A stretch of 64,000 nucleotides of DNA from Flagellimonas myxillae (GTDB lineage: Bacteria; Bacteroidota; Bacteroidia; Flavobacteriales; Flavobacteriaceae). Positions within the stretch are counted from its first letter, which is position 1; the number at the start of each line of letters is the position of its first letter. Below are positions 56,461-64,000 of this stretch, piece by piece. The notes under the pieces are model-generated. The model worked only from the letters and a program-made list of their open reading frames with translations. It had not been told where the DNA came from and made no database searches. The position numbers and the translations under genes were made by a program. The stretch spans positions 868,001 through 932,000 of the forward strand of contig NZ_JAMFLY010000001.1 of assembly GCF_023502235.1 (NCBI RefSeq), read 5' to 3'.

Positions 56461-57204
56461 ATGAAAAGAGCTTTTTTCGGGTTGATTTTGCTACTGACCC
56501 TTTCCTGTAAACAAGAATCCACGCCAAAATTGACCGTCCAGGAGATTGTGGACAAAGCTATTGAGGCTAGTGGAGGGCTTATGTACAAAACACATGGTAC
56601 TTCGTTTATGTTTCGGGACAGGAAATATATTTCCCAGAGAAAAGAGGGCAAAAAAGTTTTACAGCGTATTACCTATTTGGATTCGGTGACCATAAAGGAC
56701 GTTAAAACCAACTCGGGGTTAACGAGATATTTTAACGATACGATTGTAGCAATTCCGGATTCGATTGCTTTCAAATATGCAAACTCCGTCAATTCAGTAC
56801 ATTACTTTGCACGCCTGCCTTATGGATTAAATGATAAGGCGGTAAACAAAGAGCTGTTGGGGGAAGAAACCCTTAAAGATGTCGCTTATTACAAGGTCAA
56901 AATCACCTTTGATCAGGAAGGTGGTGGCAAGGATTTTGACGATACCTATGTGTATTGGTTCAACAAAACTACTTTTAAGCCGGACTACCTGGCTTATGAT
57001 TACCATACCGATGGCGGTGGACAACGTTTTAGGGAAGCGTACAACGAGCGTTACGTGGGCGGAATCCGCTTTGTGGATTACAACAATTACAAATCCAAGG
57101 ACAAGGGCACCAAACTTTTGGAAATAGGTAAATTATTTGAAAAGGGTGAACTCGCACTCCTATCCCAAATTGAGCTATCCGAGATTGAAGTAGTTAAAAA
57201 CTAA
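56461..57204 (+). CDS. DUF6503 family lipoprotein
   Basis: A 247-residue lipoprotein started at the ATG at 56461 ([16 protein letters not shown]), lipobox L-T-L-S-C near residue 16; starts at 56419 and 56446 are also open. The middle has [27 protein letters not shown] and [33 protein letters not shown], which resemble the DUF6503 group as I know it. It probably folds as a beta-rich lipid- or lipoprotein-binding-type domain in the periplasm, but no function is known. It overlaps the histidine phosphatase gene tail to tail by four bases. Confidence 0.82.
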   Translation: MKRAFFGLILLLTLSCKQESTPKLTVQEIVDKAIEASGGLMYKTHGTSFMFRDRKYISQRKEGKKVLQRITYLDSVTIKDVKTNSGLTRYFNDTIVAIPDSIAFKYANSVNSVHYFARLPYGLNDKAVNKELLGEETLKDVAYYKVKITFDQEGGGKDFDDTYVYWFNKTTFKPDYLAYDYHTDGGGQRFREAYNERYVGGIRFVDYNNYKSKDKGTKLLEIGKLFEKGELALLSQIELSEIEVVKN

Positions 57205-57734
57205 TCCATACGTAAACGGATGTCGGTGGCCTCACCGTCAATGATTCGGACAATAAACAGACTGCTATTGTCCGTATCGTCCATGGAATCATATTTTGAT
57301 GTGCCCAACATTTTGTTTACAAAATCTGGCGTGGTATTGCTATGGCCGACCACAAGCACATTTAATCTTTCGTTAGACGTTTTGAAAGCTTCAATATCCA
57401 CCGATCTTGGATCGTAGTACTTAATGGGGATATCCTTTTTTACAGAAGTAGGGGCCGCGGTCATGGAGGTGCGTTCGTAATTTGTGGAATAGACCGCATC
57501 CAACTCGATAGGGTCAAAAACCTCGGCCCACCGTATGGCCCGCATTAAACCATCCTGGTTAAGCTCGGGGTCTTTATTTTCTGGATTGGTCCGGTCTTTT
57601 TCGGCATGTCTAATAAAATAAAATGTGGAAACCACGGGGTCTTCCGTAATTTCCATATCTTTATTAGAATCCTTGCAACCCACTATTGCAAGGGTGCAAA
57701 ATGCAATGGCGATTAAATGCTTGGTCATTCGCAT
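57201..57734 (-). CDS. Histidine phosphatase family lipoprotein
   Basis: A 177-residue protein started at the ATG at 57734 (or 57728), giving a lipobox A-I-V-G-C. The phosphohistidine motif is FYFIRHAEKDR and the second His is in VVGHSNTTP. SixA/phosphoglycerate-mutase-like proteins of this kind remove phosphate from small molecules or proteins; being exported, it likely acts in the periplasm. A longer frame from 57821 overlaps the divergent PorP gene and lacks a signal at its front. Confidence 0.87.
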   Translation of the reverse strand: MRMTKHLIAIAFCTLAIVGCKDSNKDMEITEDPVVSTFYFIRHAEKDRTNPENKDPELNQDGLMRAIRWAEVFDPIELDAVYSTNYERTSMTAAPTSVKKDIPIKYYDPRSVDIEAFKTSNERLNVLVVGHSNTTPDFVNKMLGTSKYDSMDDTDNSSLFIVRIIDGEATDIRLRMD

Positions 57735-57809
57735 AATAATTGAAATAAATTCCCCCTTAATTTTACTTTTGTTGTGTTTAAAAGTAACGCTTAAATTTTG
57801 TTTTATCGT

Positions 57810-59270
57810 ATGCTTAGACATTTGATATGCCTTTTGGTACTATTCACAACCGTTGTGTTGTATGGTCAGGACCGCACTTTGCCCACGGATTTTAGACAGC
57901 ACAATTTGACCCAGTTTAATGCCAGTTTGGTAAATCCCACTTACGCGTTGGATTGGAATCTTCCCAATGCCTTGTCCGTTTGGACGCGATGGCAGTGGCA
58001 GACCATAGATGGGGACCCTACCACCCTTTTTATCAATTATACGCAACGCATCAACGCTAATGCGGCTGCGGGAGTTGGGTTTTTACAGCATAATACGGGA
58101 ACCTACCTCAATAGCGGGCTAAATCTAAACTATGTCCATGCTTTTCAATTAGAAAGCAATATTCGATTATTTATTGGGGCCAATGTTTTTGGCTTCCGTG
58201 AAAAATTGGCGGATGATCGATTTATTCCAGACCCGGATGTTGAATTGCCCGAATTGGAAAGTACCGATGATTTTATCTTCATGTTCTCTCCGGCTGTCCG
58301 ATTACAAGTAGATGATTTCAATTTGGGGTTGGCTGTGGAAAACGTAGGAAACATCAATTTATCCGATAGCGGAAAAGGTAGAGGTGATGGGGGGACTGTC
58401 ATTGTCGGAACGGCAAGTAACGATTTCCCCGTCACTTTGTTTAATGGATTGGGACATAGTTTTGTGAGGCCTATGGTCTATGTAAAGTCAATCCCTGATG
58501 GAAGTACCCAAGTGGGTGTTAACGGATTGCTGTCCACCTCCAAATTTTGGGTTCAAGGGGGCTATAATAGTTTTTATGGTGTTTCTGGGGGATTGGGTGT
58601 TACCATTGCCAATCATTTTTCTCTTGGCGGACTTGTGGAGTTAGGTGTGGATGACACCCTAAGGGATGAAAAATCAACTTTGGAACTCGTGGTGTCCTAT
58701 CATATGGGAACCACCGATAATCGTAAAAAGGTGGTGGACTTCGACTGGGAGAAGGATGACGCATTGGCCTATGCACGTATAGAAGCTGAGGAGGAACAGA
58801 GGCGGAAAGAGGAAGAAAAGCGATTGGCAGCAGAGCAAAGGTTGAATGAAGAGGAACGCTTGGTCCTAAGGGAGCAGGAAAAACGAGATTCCATAGCCGC
58901 CGCAGCATTAGCAGAGGCCAATAGGTTGGCAGAACAGCAACGATTGGATAGTATCGCTCGGGCCCAAAAACAAAAAGTGGAACTACTTCCCAACGAGCGT
59001 TACGAAGAAGTGGCCAGCGCAGAAGGGCTGGAACCTGGATTTTATCTGATTGCCAATGTATTTGGAACCAAAAAATACTACGAGAGTTTTATGTTGCTCT
59101 TGAAAAAAAGAGGGTTGGAGCCCAAATCCTTTTATAGAAGCCAGAACAAGTTCAATTATGTATACCTGAAGCGCTACAATACCATGCAAGAAGCGCGTAG
59201 GGCAAGGGATAGCAAATTCGATGGAAAGTATACCCATAAAACATGGATATTTAGGGTTCGGGGAGATTGA
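57810..59270 (+). CDS. PorP/SprF-like outer membrane protein with coiled coil and C-terminal SPOR-like domain
   Basis: A 486-residue protein started at the ATG at 57810. Signal peptide about 1-19 (ending VVLYGQ). Residues 21-300 look like a PorP/SprF beta-barrel of the type IX secretion/gliding group (QHNLTQFNASLVNPTYAL, AAGVGFLQHNTGTYLNSGLNLNYVHAF). A very acidic and arginine-rich coiled coil spans about 322-392. The last 80 residues (GFYLIANVFGTKKYYESFMLLLKKRGL ... FNYVYLKRYNTMQEARRARDS) look like a SPOR domain, which binds denuded peptidoglycan. So one chain may join the outer membrane to the wall. Confidence 0.85.
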   Translation: MLRHLICLLVLFTTVVLYGQDRTLPTDFRQHNLTQFNASLVNPTYALDWNLPNALSVWTRWQWQTIDGDPTTLFINYTQRINANAAAGVGFLQHNTGTYLNSGLNLNYVHAFQLESNIRLFIGANVFGFREKLADDRFIPDPDVELPELESTDDFIFMFSPAVRLQVDDFNLGLAVENVGNINLSDSGKGRGDGGTVIVGTASNDFPVTLFNGLGHSFVRPMVYVKSIPDGSTQVGVNGLLSTSKFWVQGGYNSFYGVSGGLGVTIANHFSLGGLVELGVDDTLRDEKSTLELVVSYHMGTTDNRKKVVDFDWEKDDALAYARIEAEEEQRRKEEEKRLAAEQRLNEEERLVLREQEKRDSIAAAALAEANRLAEQQRLDSIARAQKQKVELLPNERYEEVASAEGLEPGFYLIANVFGTKKYYESFMLLLKKRGLEPKSFYRSQNKFNYVYLKRYNTMQEARRARDSKFDGKYTHKTWIFRVRGD

Positions 59271-59302
59271 GGAATTCTTCTGGTGTAATGGCTGTTGGAG
59301 GT

Positions 59303-60166
59303 TTAGTTTTCCCAAGTGGCCAGTTTCCTTAGTTTTTTGAGCTTAAGCTTGCGTAGCGGAAAACTGTAAATGTTTTCAATTCGCTTTTCACCTTCAAGAA
59401 TGGTCCTTGAAAAAAGGAACCTATTTGTTGAAAGATCAATGGTGGGGCAAAACTCGCTATCTTCTGTATTTATCTTATTTCCAATATTTTGGGGTTGGCT
59501 CCAATGATCTCCTTTTTTAAAACTGACATATAAATCCGCTTTACCATAGCCTCCGTCCCTGCTGGAGATGAATATCAGAAAATCCTCATCGGCGGAAATG
59601 TAGGGGTTGGAATCGCTGGAATCTGTATTTACCCCGCCAGACAACGGGGTTGCTTGCTGATAGCCACTCGTTTCGTTCCATTTGCTTACGTAAATATCAT
59701 TGCTTTCCATTCTTCTTGTAAAATAGATGTTTCTGTTAAGGGACATGGTAGCATAAAACTCATGCTTTTCCGTGTTTATAGCTTTGGATAGTTTGGAAGG
59801 CTTGGACCATCCAGATGCTGTTCTTTCCAAAACAAAAACATCGTAACCGTCGTCTTCGTTTACCAAGGAATTGTACAGAATGAAGGAGCCGTCCGGTGCA
59901 AATGAGGGGTCTATTTCATTGTAGTTGGGCTTGGCAAAAAAGGCCTTGCCAGGATTTTGCCATTTACCTTTGATCTGTTTCGATTCGAATAAGTGTAAAG
60001 AATCCCTGCCACCATAGGCCCTTACAAACAATAGATTATTCCCATCAGGAGATATGCTGATACCAAAAGACTGATTATCGGAAATGGCATTTGGTTCAAA
60101 CATTTTAACCTGTCCCAATGCTGCATAACTTATAAGAAGGCAGAAAACCAACAATTTGAATTGCAT
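59303..60166 (-). CDS. Exported beta-propeller protein (PD40/TolB-like repeats)
   Basis: A 287-residue exported protein with a signal peptide (1-18, ending ALGQ) and repeated PD40-type blades: ISISPDGNNLLFVRAYGG, DPSFAPDGSFILYNSL, NPYISADEDFLIFISSRDGGYGKADLYVS, and CPTIDLSTNRFLFSRT. It resembles periplasmic propellers often linked to OmpA/PorE-like proteins in type IX secretion clusters. It converges with the PorP-like gene; a joint function is only a possibility. It ends in a basic tail. Confidence 0.87.
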   Translation of the reverse strand: MQFKLLVFCLLISYAALGQVKMFEPNAISDNQSFGISISPDGNNLLFVRAYGGRDSLHLFESKQIKGKWQNPGKAFFAKPNYNEIDPSFAPDGSFILYNSLVNEDDGYDVFVLERTASGWSKPSKLSKAINTEKHEFYATMSLNRNIYFTRRMESNDIYVSKWNETSGYQQATPLSGGVNTDSSDSNPYISADEDFLIFISSRDGGYGKADLYVSFKKGDHWSQPQNIGNKINTEDSEFCPTIDLSTNRFLFSRTILEGEKRIENIYSFPLRKLKLKKLRKLATWEN

Positions 60167-60281
60167 ATTGAATCGAATTTTAATTGTCCACGCTTGTTTT
60201 TACCGTATTGGTATTGCTCTTTCGGCCCATATTTATTTTACCCAACCTATTTAATTGTGATAGGGTTAAGTCCGGATTCAA

Positions 60282-60878
60282 CTACCTTTTGATTTCCTGT
60301 TTTACCAAGTGCTCCAAATAAGCAATGGTATTGACCAGATACTTACGGTCGCGGGTCATGGTAGACATGGCAATGGCGCCTTGCAACATGGTAAACAACT
60401 GTTTTGCAAATTGAAGTGGCGGTACCGGAAGGTGAATTTCCCCACTATTGGAACCATTTTCCAATACCAAAGCGATTTTCCCCTCGATTTCCTTAATGGT
60501 CTCCTTTACCGCAGCAGCCAGTAATTTATTGTTACTCTGGGCATCCACACCAACATTCAATATGGGACAACCTCCCATGGGCAGGGTATACACATCGTAT
60601 TGCTTGTAAAAACGCATAAGGGAGTCAAGTTTTACCAATGCCCTACCTTCTACCGCTAGTTTTTCGTCAATAATAGCGAGTAAGTGGTTGCGGTTGTATT
60701 CAAAGGCAGAAAGCGCCAAAGATTCCTTGTTCTCAAAATTCCCGTAAATGGCACCTTTGGTCAGACCTGTTGCCTCGGTAAGGTCGCTCATGCTTGTGCC
60801 TACGTAGCCAAACTTATTAAAGATGGGGGCAACGGTCTCAATGATGTAGGCGGTAGTCCGTTCGGCTTTGGTTGACAT
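60282..60878 (-). CDS. TetR/AcrR family transcriptional regulator
   Basis: A 198-residue regulator. The helix-turn-helix is at about 28-52 (TSMSDLTEATGLTKGAIYGNFENKESL), as in TetR proteins; the rest is a helical ligand-binding domain (FAKQLFTMLQGAIAMSTMTRDRKYL). It lies on the same strand as the dipeptidase-RidA-GntP genes, 72 bases downstream of the dipeptidase, and may control them or itself; an AT-rich palindrome-like TATATAAAAATATA sits in that gap. Confidence 0.93.
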   Translation of the reverse strand: MSTKAERTTAYIIETVAPIFNKFGYVGTSMSDLTEATGLTKGAIYGNFENKESLALSAFEYNRNHLLAIIDEKLAVEGRALVKLDSLMRFYKQYDVYTLPMGGCPILNVGVDAQSNNKLLAAAVKETIKEIEGKIALVLENGSNSGEIHLPVPPLQFAKQLFTMLQGAIAMSTMTRDRKYLVNTIAYLEHLVKQEIKR

Positions 60879-60950
60879 TTTAGGTTCAGTTGGTGTTAGC
60901 TAATATATAAAAATATACTGTTGGGTATCTCTGGACCCCATTTTTTAACA

Positions 60951-62015
60951 TCAACTCCAGACCCTTTCCAGGAACCGTAGAAAGTTGGCATGCATAATAT
61001 TCTCAATGTCAGGAGTAGTATATCCCCTTTGGGATAAAAGCTCCCGAACCCGCTGTAAATCAGCGATAGTGTCCAGGTCGCTGGGACTTTGCTCCTTGCC
61101 AAAAGCCCCATCCAGGTCGGTGCCCAAGCCTACATGTTCCGTGTTACCGGCTATTTGGCATATATGGTCCATATGGTCCACCATCAGCTCCAAAGTCACT
61201 CCCATTTCCTTTGGTGTTGATTTTCCCCTGACCCAATTGGGGATCATCATCCAGGCGTCAAGGGGCATTCCAATTACGGCTTTTCGCTGAATCAATTCCT
61301 TGACTTGTTCATCGGAAAATTGACGATTGTGGTCTACCAAGGCCCTACAATTGCTGTGACTTGCCCATATAGAGCCATTGTACATTTTCAGGGTCTCCCA
61401 AAAACTGACATCGCACAAATGTGTGGCATCCAAAATAAGATTAAGCTCCTCCATCTTTTTTAGAAGCTCTTTGCCTTTGGCTCCAATTCCCCCGACCGAA
61501 TCCGTTCCATGGGCATAGACCCCAGGCCCATAATGCGCGGGTCCAACTGCTCTTAGCCCAGAATCATAGGCTTTTTCCAAATAGCTCATGTCCACAATGG
61601 AATCTGCCCCCTCCAAACTCAAGATAAAACCTATGGGAGTTTGGGCATCTTCATTTTGCCAAAGCTCCAAATGTGTGTTCAACTCTTCGAGATTGGTTAT
61701 TTGGGTCATCTCACCGGCTGCAACCATGCTCTGGTACCAAGCTAATTGACCTTGGGTCTGGGCCCAAGCTTGATGTTGTGAGTTCCAGCCCGGTAATGGA
61801 TTGTTGCCATCGGAATATCTTGCAATCTGCGTAGCCACACAAAGTCCAATATTTCCCTTCCTCAAAGCATCAAGGGAAACAGTGTTTTTGCCACGATCTG
61901 GTTTGTCATTCATTCCTTTTTCGAAATCCCGAATTTGAGATACTGGTAGCCGTAGGTCCCGGTTCCATTCCAAAGCGTTCATGGCCAAGTCCAAATGGGC
62001 ATCAAAAACCAACAT
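60951..62015 (-). CDS. M19 family membrane dipeptidase
   Basis: A 354-residue zinc dipeptidase of the renal dipeptidase family. The first metal site is FDAHLDLAM (His7, Asp9). LILDATHLCDVSFWETLK and IWASHSNCRALVDHNRQFSDEQ are further metal and substrate motifs, and HVGLGTDLDGAFG supplies the late Asp. It cleaves dipeptides, often with a D-residue at the C terminus. There is no signal peptide, so the activity is cytoplasmic. It is 49 bases after the RidA gene. Confidence 0.93.
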   Translation of the reverse strand: MLVFDAHLDLAMNALEWNRDLRLPVSQIRDFEKGMNDKPDRGKNTVSLDALRKGNIGLCVATQIARYSDGNNPLPGWNSQHQAWAQTQGQLAWYQSMVAAGEMTQITNLEELNTHLELWQNEDAQTPIGFILSLEGADSIVDMSYLEKAYDSGLRAVGPAHYGPGVYAHGTDSVGGIGAKGKELLKKMEELNLILDATHLCDVSFWETLKMYNGSIWASHSNCRALVDHNRQFSDEQVKELIQRKAVIGMPLDAWMMIPNWVRGKSTPKEMGVTLELMVDHMDHICQIAGNTEHVGLGTDLDGAFGKEQSPSDLDTIADLQRVRELLSQRGYTTPDIENIMHANFLRFLERVWS

Positions 62016-62064
62016 GATTTTGTTTAATTAAAGAATGAAATATAAGTAGGTAATATATTGATAA

Positions 62065-62532
62065 TCATATTTTTAATTGAAACATAGCTTCTATCTCTAC
62101 GGGAATGTTCTGGGGAAGCATCATCCCTACCGCACTTCGTACTCCAATGCCCTTGTCGGGGCCAAAAATATCTGCCATTAGTTCGCTAAAACCATTGATC
62201 ACGTATGGCTGATTCCCAAAGCCTGGGGTACAATTGACCATTCCCAAAACCTTAACGACCCGGTCTATTTTGTCAAGACTTCCAAAATGGGTGGTAATTG
62301 TGGACAACATGGTCAATCCCACTTGTCTTGCGCCAAGCTTGGCAGCGTCCTTGTCCAAATCATCCCCGGCGCGACCTTGCATGAGTGTACCATCCGTGTT
62401 CATTGGACCCTGACCGGAAACATAAAGGAAGTTGTCAACTACCAAAACAGGTTTGTAAACCCCGGCAGGTGGTGGAGCTGGAGGTAGGATCAATCCAAGT
62501 TCTTCTAATCGTTCTGAAGGTGTTTTTGCCAT
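62065..62532 (-). CDS. RidA family protein (YjgF-like)
   Basis: A 155-residue protein of the RidA/YjgF/YER057c fold in the longer subgroup (LPPAPPPAGVYKPVLVVDNFLYVSGQGPMNTDG). RidA proteins hydrolyse reactive enamines and imines made by PLP enzymes acting on serine or threonine. Whether this subgroup keeps that activity is not visible here; the usual catalytic Arg at the C-terminal end (VR.AVG in RSAVGMMLP) is present. It lies four bases downstream of the GntP gene. Confidence 0.9.
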   Translation of the reverse strand: MAKTPSERLEELGLILPPAPPPAGVYKPVLVVDNFLYVSGQGPMNTDGTLMQGRAGDDLDKDAAKLGARQVGLTMLSTITTHFGSLDKIDRVVKVLGMVNCTPGFGNQPYVINGFSELMADIFGPDKGIGVRSAVGMMLPQNIPVEIEAMFQLKI

Positions 62533-62536
62533 ATTC

Positions 62537-63850
62537 TTAAAGTATCATATTCATAACCAACACTCCCAGAAGTCCCATTATGCCCACTAGGGTTTCCATT
62601 ACGGTCCAAGTGGAGAGTGTTTCTTTTACGGTAAGGTTGAAGTATTCTTTGAACATCCAGAAGCCAGTATCATTCACATGGGATAGCATTAGGCTTCCAG
62701 AACCTATTGCCAAGACCATGAGTTCTGCACTTACACCAGTACCAGAAGCCAATGGGAGTACAATTCCCGCTGCGGTTAAACCTGCTACGGTTGCCGACCC
62801 TACACTTACCCGAATGGCGGTTGCTATCAGCCAAGCCAAAACCAGGGGGGAAATGCTGGAACCTTCCAAACTGGATGCGATGTATTCACTAACCTTACTG
62901 TCTATCAAAACTTCTTTTAATGCCCCCGCACCTGCTATGATCAATAGAATCATGGTAATGGTGGACACCGAGGTGGAAATGGATTGCATTACCGATTTCA
63001 TATCCTTCCCACGGGTAATCCCCAAGGTATAAATGGCTACCAAGACCGAAACAAGCAAAGCAATTACCGGATTACCCAAGAACATCAAAATCTCTTGTGC
63101 GATTCCGGCAGGCAACAGATTCTCCGCACCAATTCCTATCCCAATAAGAATAATGGGAAGGAGGGCGGTCAAAATACTGTTGGCAGTTGAGGGCAATTCA
63201 TCTTCTGGAATCAATACCGGATTGTAAAATTCCTTGAGGGGTTTGGCCTCTACGTTTTTTATAGTCCTTGCGAACAAAGGTCCCGCAACCAAAATAGCTG
63301 GAATGGCGATGATGATGCCGTACATCAATGTTTTACCAATATCTGCATTGAACATGGCTGCAATCGCAGTGGGTGCTGGATGGGGTGGAAGGTAGCCGTG
63401 GGTGACCGAAAGGGAGGTCAGCATCGGAAGGCCCACATATAGCAAGGGCAAACCTGTGGAAATGGCGATAGTGAACACCAAAGGAATCAAGATTACAAAG
63501 CCCACGGAATAAAACATGGGAATTCCAACGATGAACCCAGTAACCACCATGGCCCATTGTACATTCTTTATCCCAAATGCATCCACCATTCTAGTGGTAA
63601 TGCGTTGGGCGGCCCCACTATCGGCAACAAGCTTGCCCAACATGGCGCCAAGACCCAATATCAACACTAAAAAGCCAAGGGTGTTCCCGATGCCCCGTTG
63701 TATCGATTTCACAATATCCGGAAGCTCCATGCCTTGGAAAATCCCAACAAAAAGACAAACAATGATGAAGGCCAAAAAGGCATTCAATTTAACTCGTGCA
63801 ATAAGGACAAACAGCAGTAAAATGCCTAGAACGGCGATGACAATTGGCAT
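62537..63850 (-). CDS. GntP family permease (gluconate:H+ symporter type)
   Basis: A 437-residue, very hydrophobic protein with about 12-14 membrane helices. GntP signatures include VARVKLNAFLAFI-like N terminus, LGLGAMLGKLVADSGAAQRI, GIPMFYSVGFVILIPLVFTIA, HGYLPPHPAPTAIAAMF and GLTAAGIVLPLA. Family members take up gluconate or other sugar acids, and in some clusters D-serine or related D-amino acids. The genes that follow (RidA and dipeptidase) favour the amino-acid reading over gluconate, but only by inference. Confidence 0.93.
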   Translation of the reverse strand: MPIVIAVLGILLLFVLIARVKLNAFLAFIIVCLFVGIFQGMELPDIVKSIQRGIGNTLGFLVLILGLGAMLGKLVADSGAAQRITTRMVDAFGIKNVQWAMVVTGFIVGIPMFYSVGFVILIPLVFTIAISTGLPLLYVGLPMLTSLSVTHGYLPPHPAPTAIAAMFNADIGKTLMYGIIIAIPAILVAGPLFARTIKNVEAKPLKEFYNPVLIPEDELPSTANSILTALLPIILIGIGIGAENLLPAGIAQEILMFLGNPVIALLVSVLVAIYTLGITRGKDMKSVMQSISTSVSTITMILLIIAGAGALKEVLIDSKVSEYIASSLEGSSISPLVLAWLIATAIRVSVGSATVAGLTAAGIVLPLASGTGVSAELMVLAIGSGSLMLSHVNDTGFWMFKEYFNLTVKETLSTWTVMETLVGIMGLLGVLVMNMIL

Positions 63851-63947
63851 AGTTGGTGGTATGTAAAAACCTCTAAAATAGAAATTTGCCTGATATTTAG
63901 GACGGTGAGTTTTCGATTTTTTCGTGAAGTCCTTATTTGAGTGGAAA

Positions 63948-63987
63948 TAAAAAACCCCTACGTCAATCAGAAATAGGGGTCTTTTTT
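63948..63987. terminator. Terminator-like hairpin upstream of the GntP gene
   Basis: ACCCCTA (63954-63960) pairs with TAGGGGT (63974-63980) around a 13-base loop, with an A run before it and TTTTTT after it on the plus strand. It can end transcripts in either direction, most likely of a gene just outside the window. Confidence 0.65.
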
Positions 63988-64000
63988 GGGTATAGATGTA

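Noticed and set aside
56391..56651. An N-terminal extension of SmpB of 87 residues
   Set aside because: The extra part has no resemblance to SmpB, overlaps the divergent lipoprotein gene, and the ATG at 56390 gives the normal family start and length.

Overview
The window looks like a chromosome segment of a marine-type member of the Flavobacteriaceae (Bacteroidota), possibly near Muricauda or Allomuricauda; the genus is a guess. Supporting signs are the Bacteroidota promoter motif TAnnTTTG upstream of many genes, the absence of obvious Shine-Dalgarno sites, a PorP/SprF protein of the type IX secretion type, a TonB-dependent receptor with DUF4249 lipoproteins, and several genes typical of the family (DUF4835, DUF6503, DUF6913, DUF6095, a Bacteroidota-type RNA polymerase omega, the 480-residue form of GAPDH). 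About 95 percent of the window is coding. I see no rRNA, tRNA, CRISPR array, prophage or insertion sequence.

Layout. 1-5.5 kb: end of an unknown gene, a small membrane protein, then a minus-strand cluster of one TonB-dependent receptor and three DUF4249 lipoproteins. 5.6-14.1 kb: monomeric isocitrate dehydrogenase, the rplS-trmD group, a GNAT enzyme, a coiled-coil membrane protein, long-form GAPDH and a DegP/HtrA protease. 14.2-17.4 kb: dapF-GNAT-mltG with overlapping genes, then a lysozyme-fold protein behind a good promoter. 17.4-20.0 kb: dnaA with a protein tyrosine phosphatase and a tetrapyrrole-methylase-type methyltransferase. 20.2-23.8 kb: a thioesterase, then ribD-HAD-EamA-YigZ. 23.8-29.4 kb: a compact plus-strand group GNAT-prmC-LOG-ligA-M23 peptidase followed by three small unknown genes. 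29.4-35.2 kb is the most accessory part: a stand-alone ComEC-like metallo-hydrolase, a large cadherin/BspA-type surface lipoprotein broken by one in-frame stop, a palindromic repeat, and a two-gene 5'-nucleotidase. 35.3-47.7 kb: DUF6913-dapA, bamD-rpoZ-coaBC-DUF4835-recN, fabI, glycosyltransferase-ybbR-coaE, and a sensor kinase/response regulator pair. 47.7-55.2 kb: a minus-strand run of eight genes from a Gfo/Idh oxidoreductase to gluconokinase, with miaA, an ion channel and an exonuclease/GIY-YIG fusion. 55.3-60.2 kb: pcm, smpB, a DUF6503 lipoprotein, a histidine phosphatase, a PorP/SprF-coiled-coil-SPOR protein and a beta-propeller protein. 60.3-63.9 kb: TetR regulator, M19 dipeptidase, RidA and a GntP permease.

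Most of the window is core metabolism and housekeeping: lysine and peptidoglycan supply (dapA, dapF, mltG, M23 peptidase), CoA synthesis (coaBC, coaE), riboflavin, fatty acid synthesis, DNA replication and repair (dnaA, ligA, recN) and translation support (rplS, trmD, prmC, miaA, smpB). I found no convincing completely new system. The points most worth a second look are the nonsense-interrupted BspA-type gene, the DUF4249/TonB-receptor cluster with a duplicated lipoprotein pair, a seven-base tandem repeat inside prmC, the PorP-SPOR fusion beside a beta-propeller protein, and a gene-free 625-base gap that holds two hairpins.
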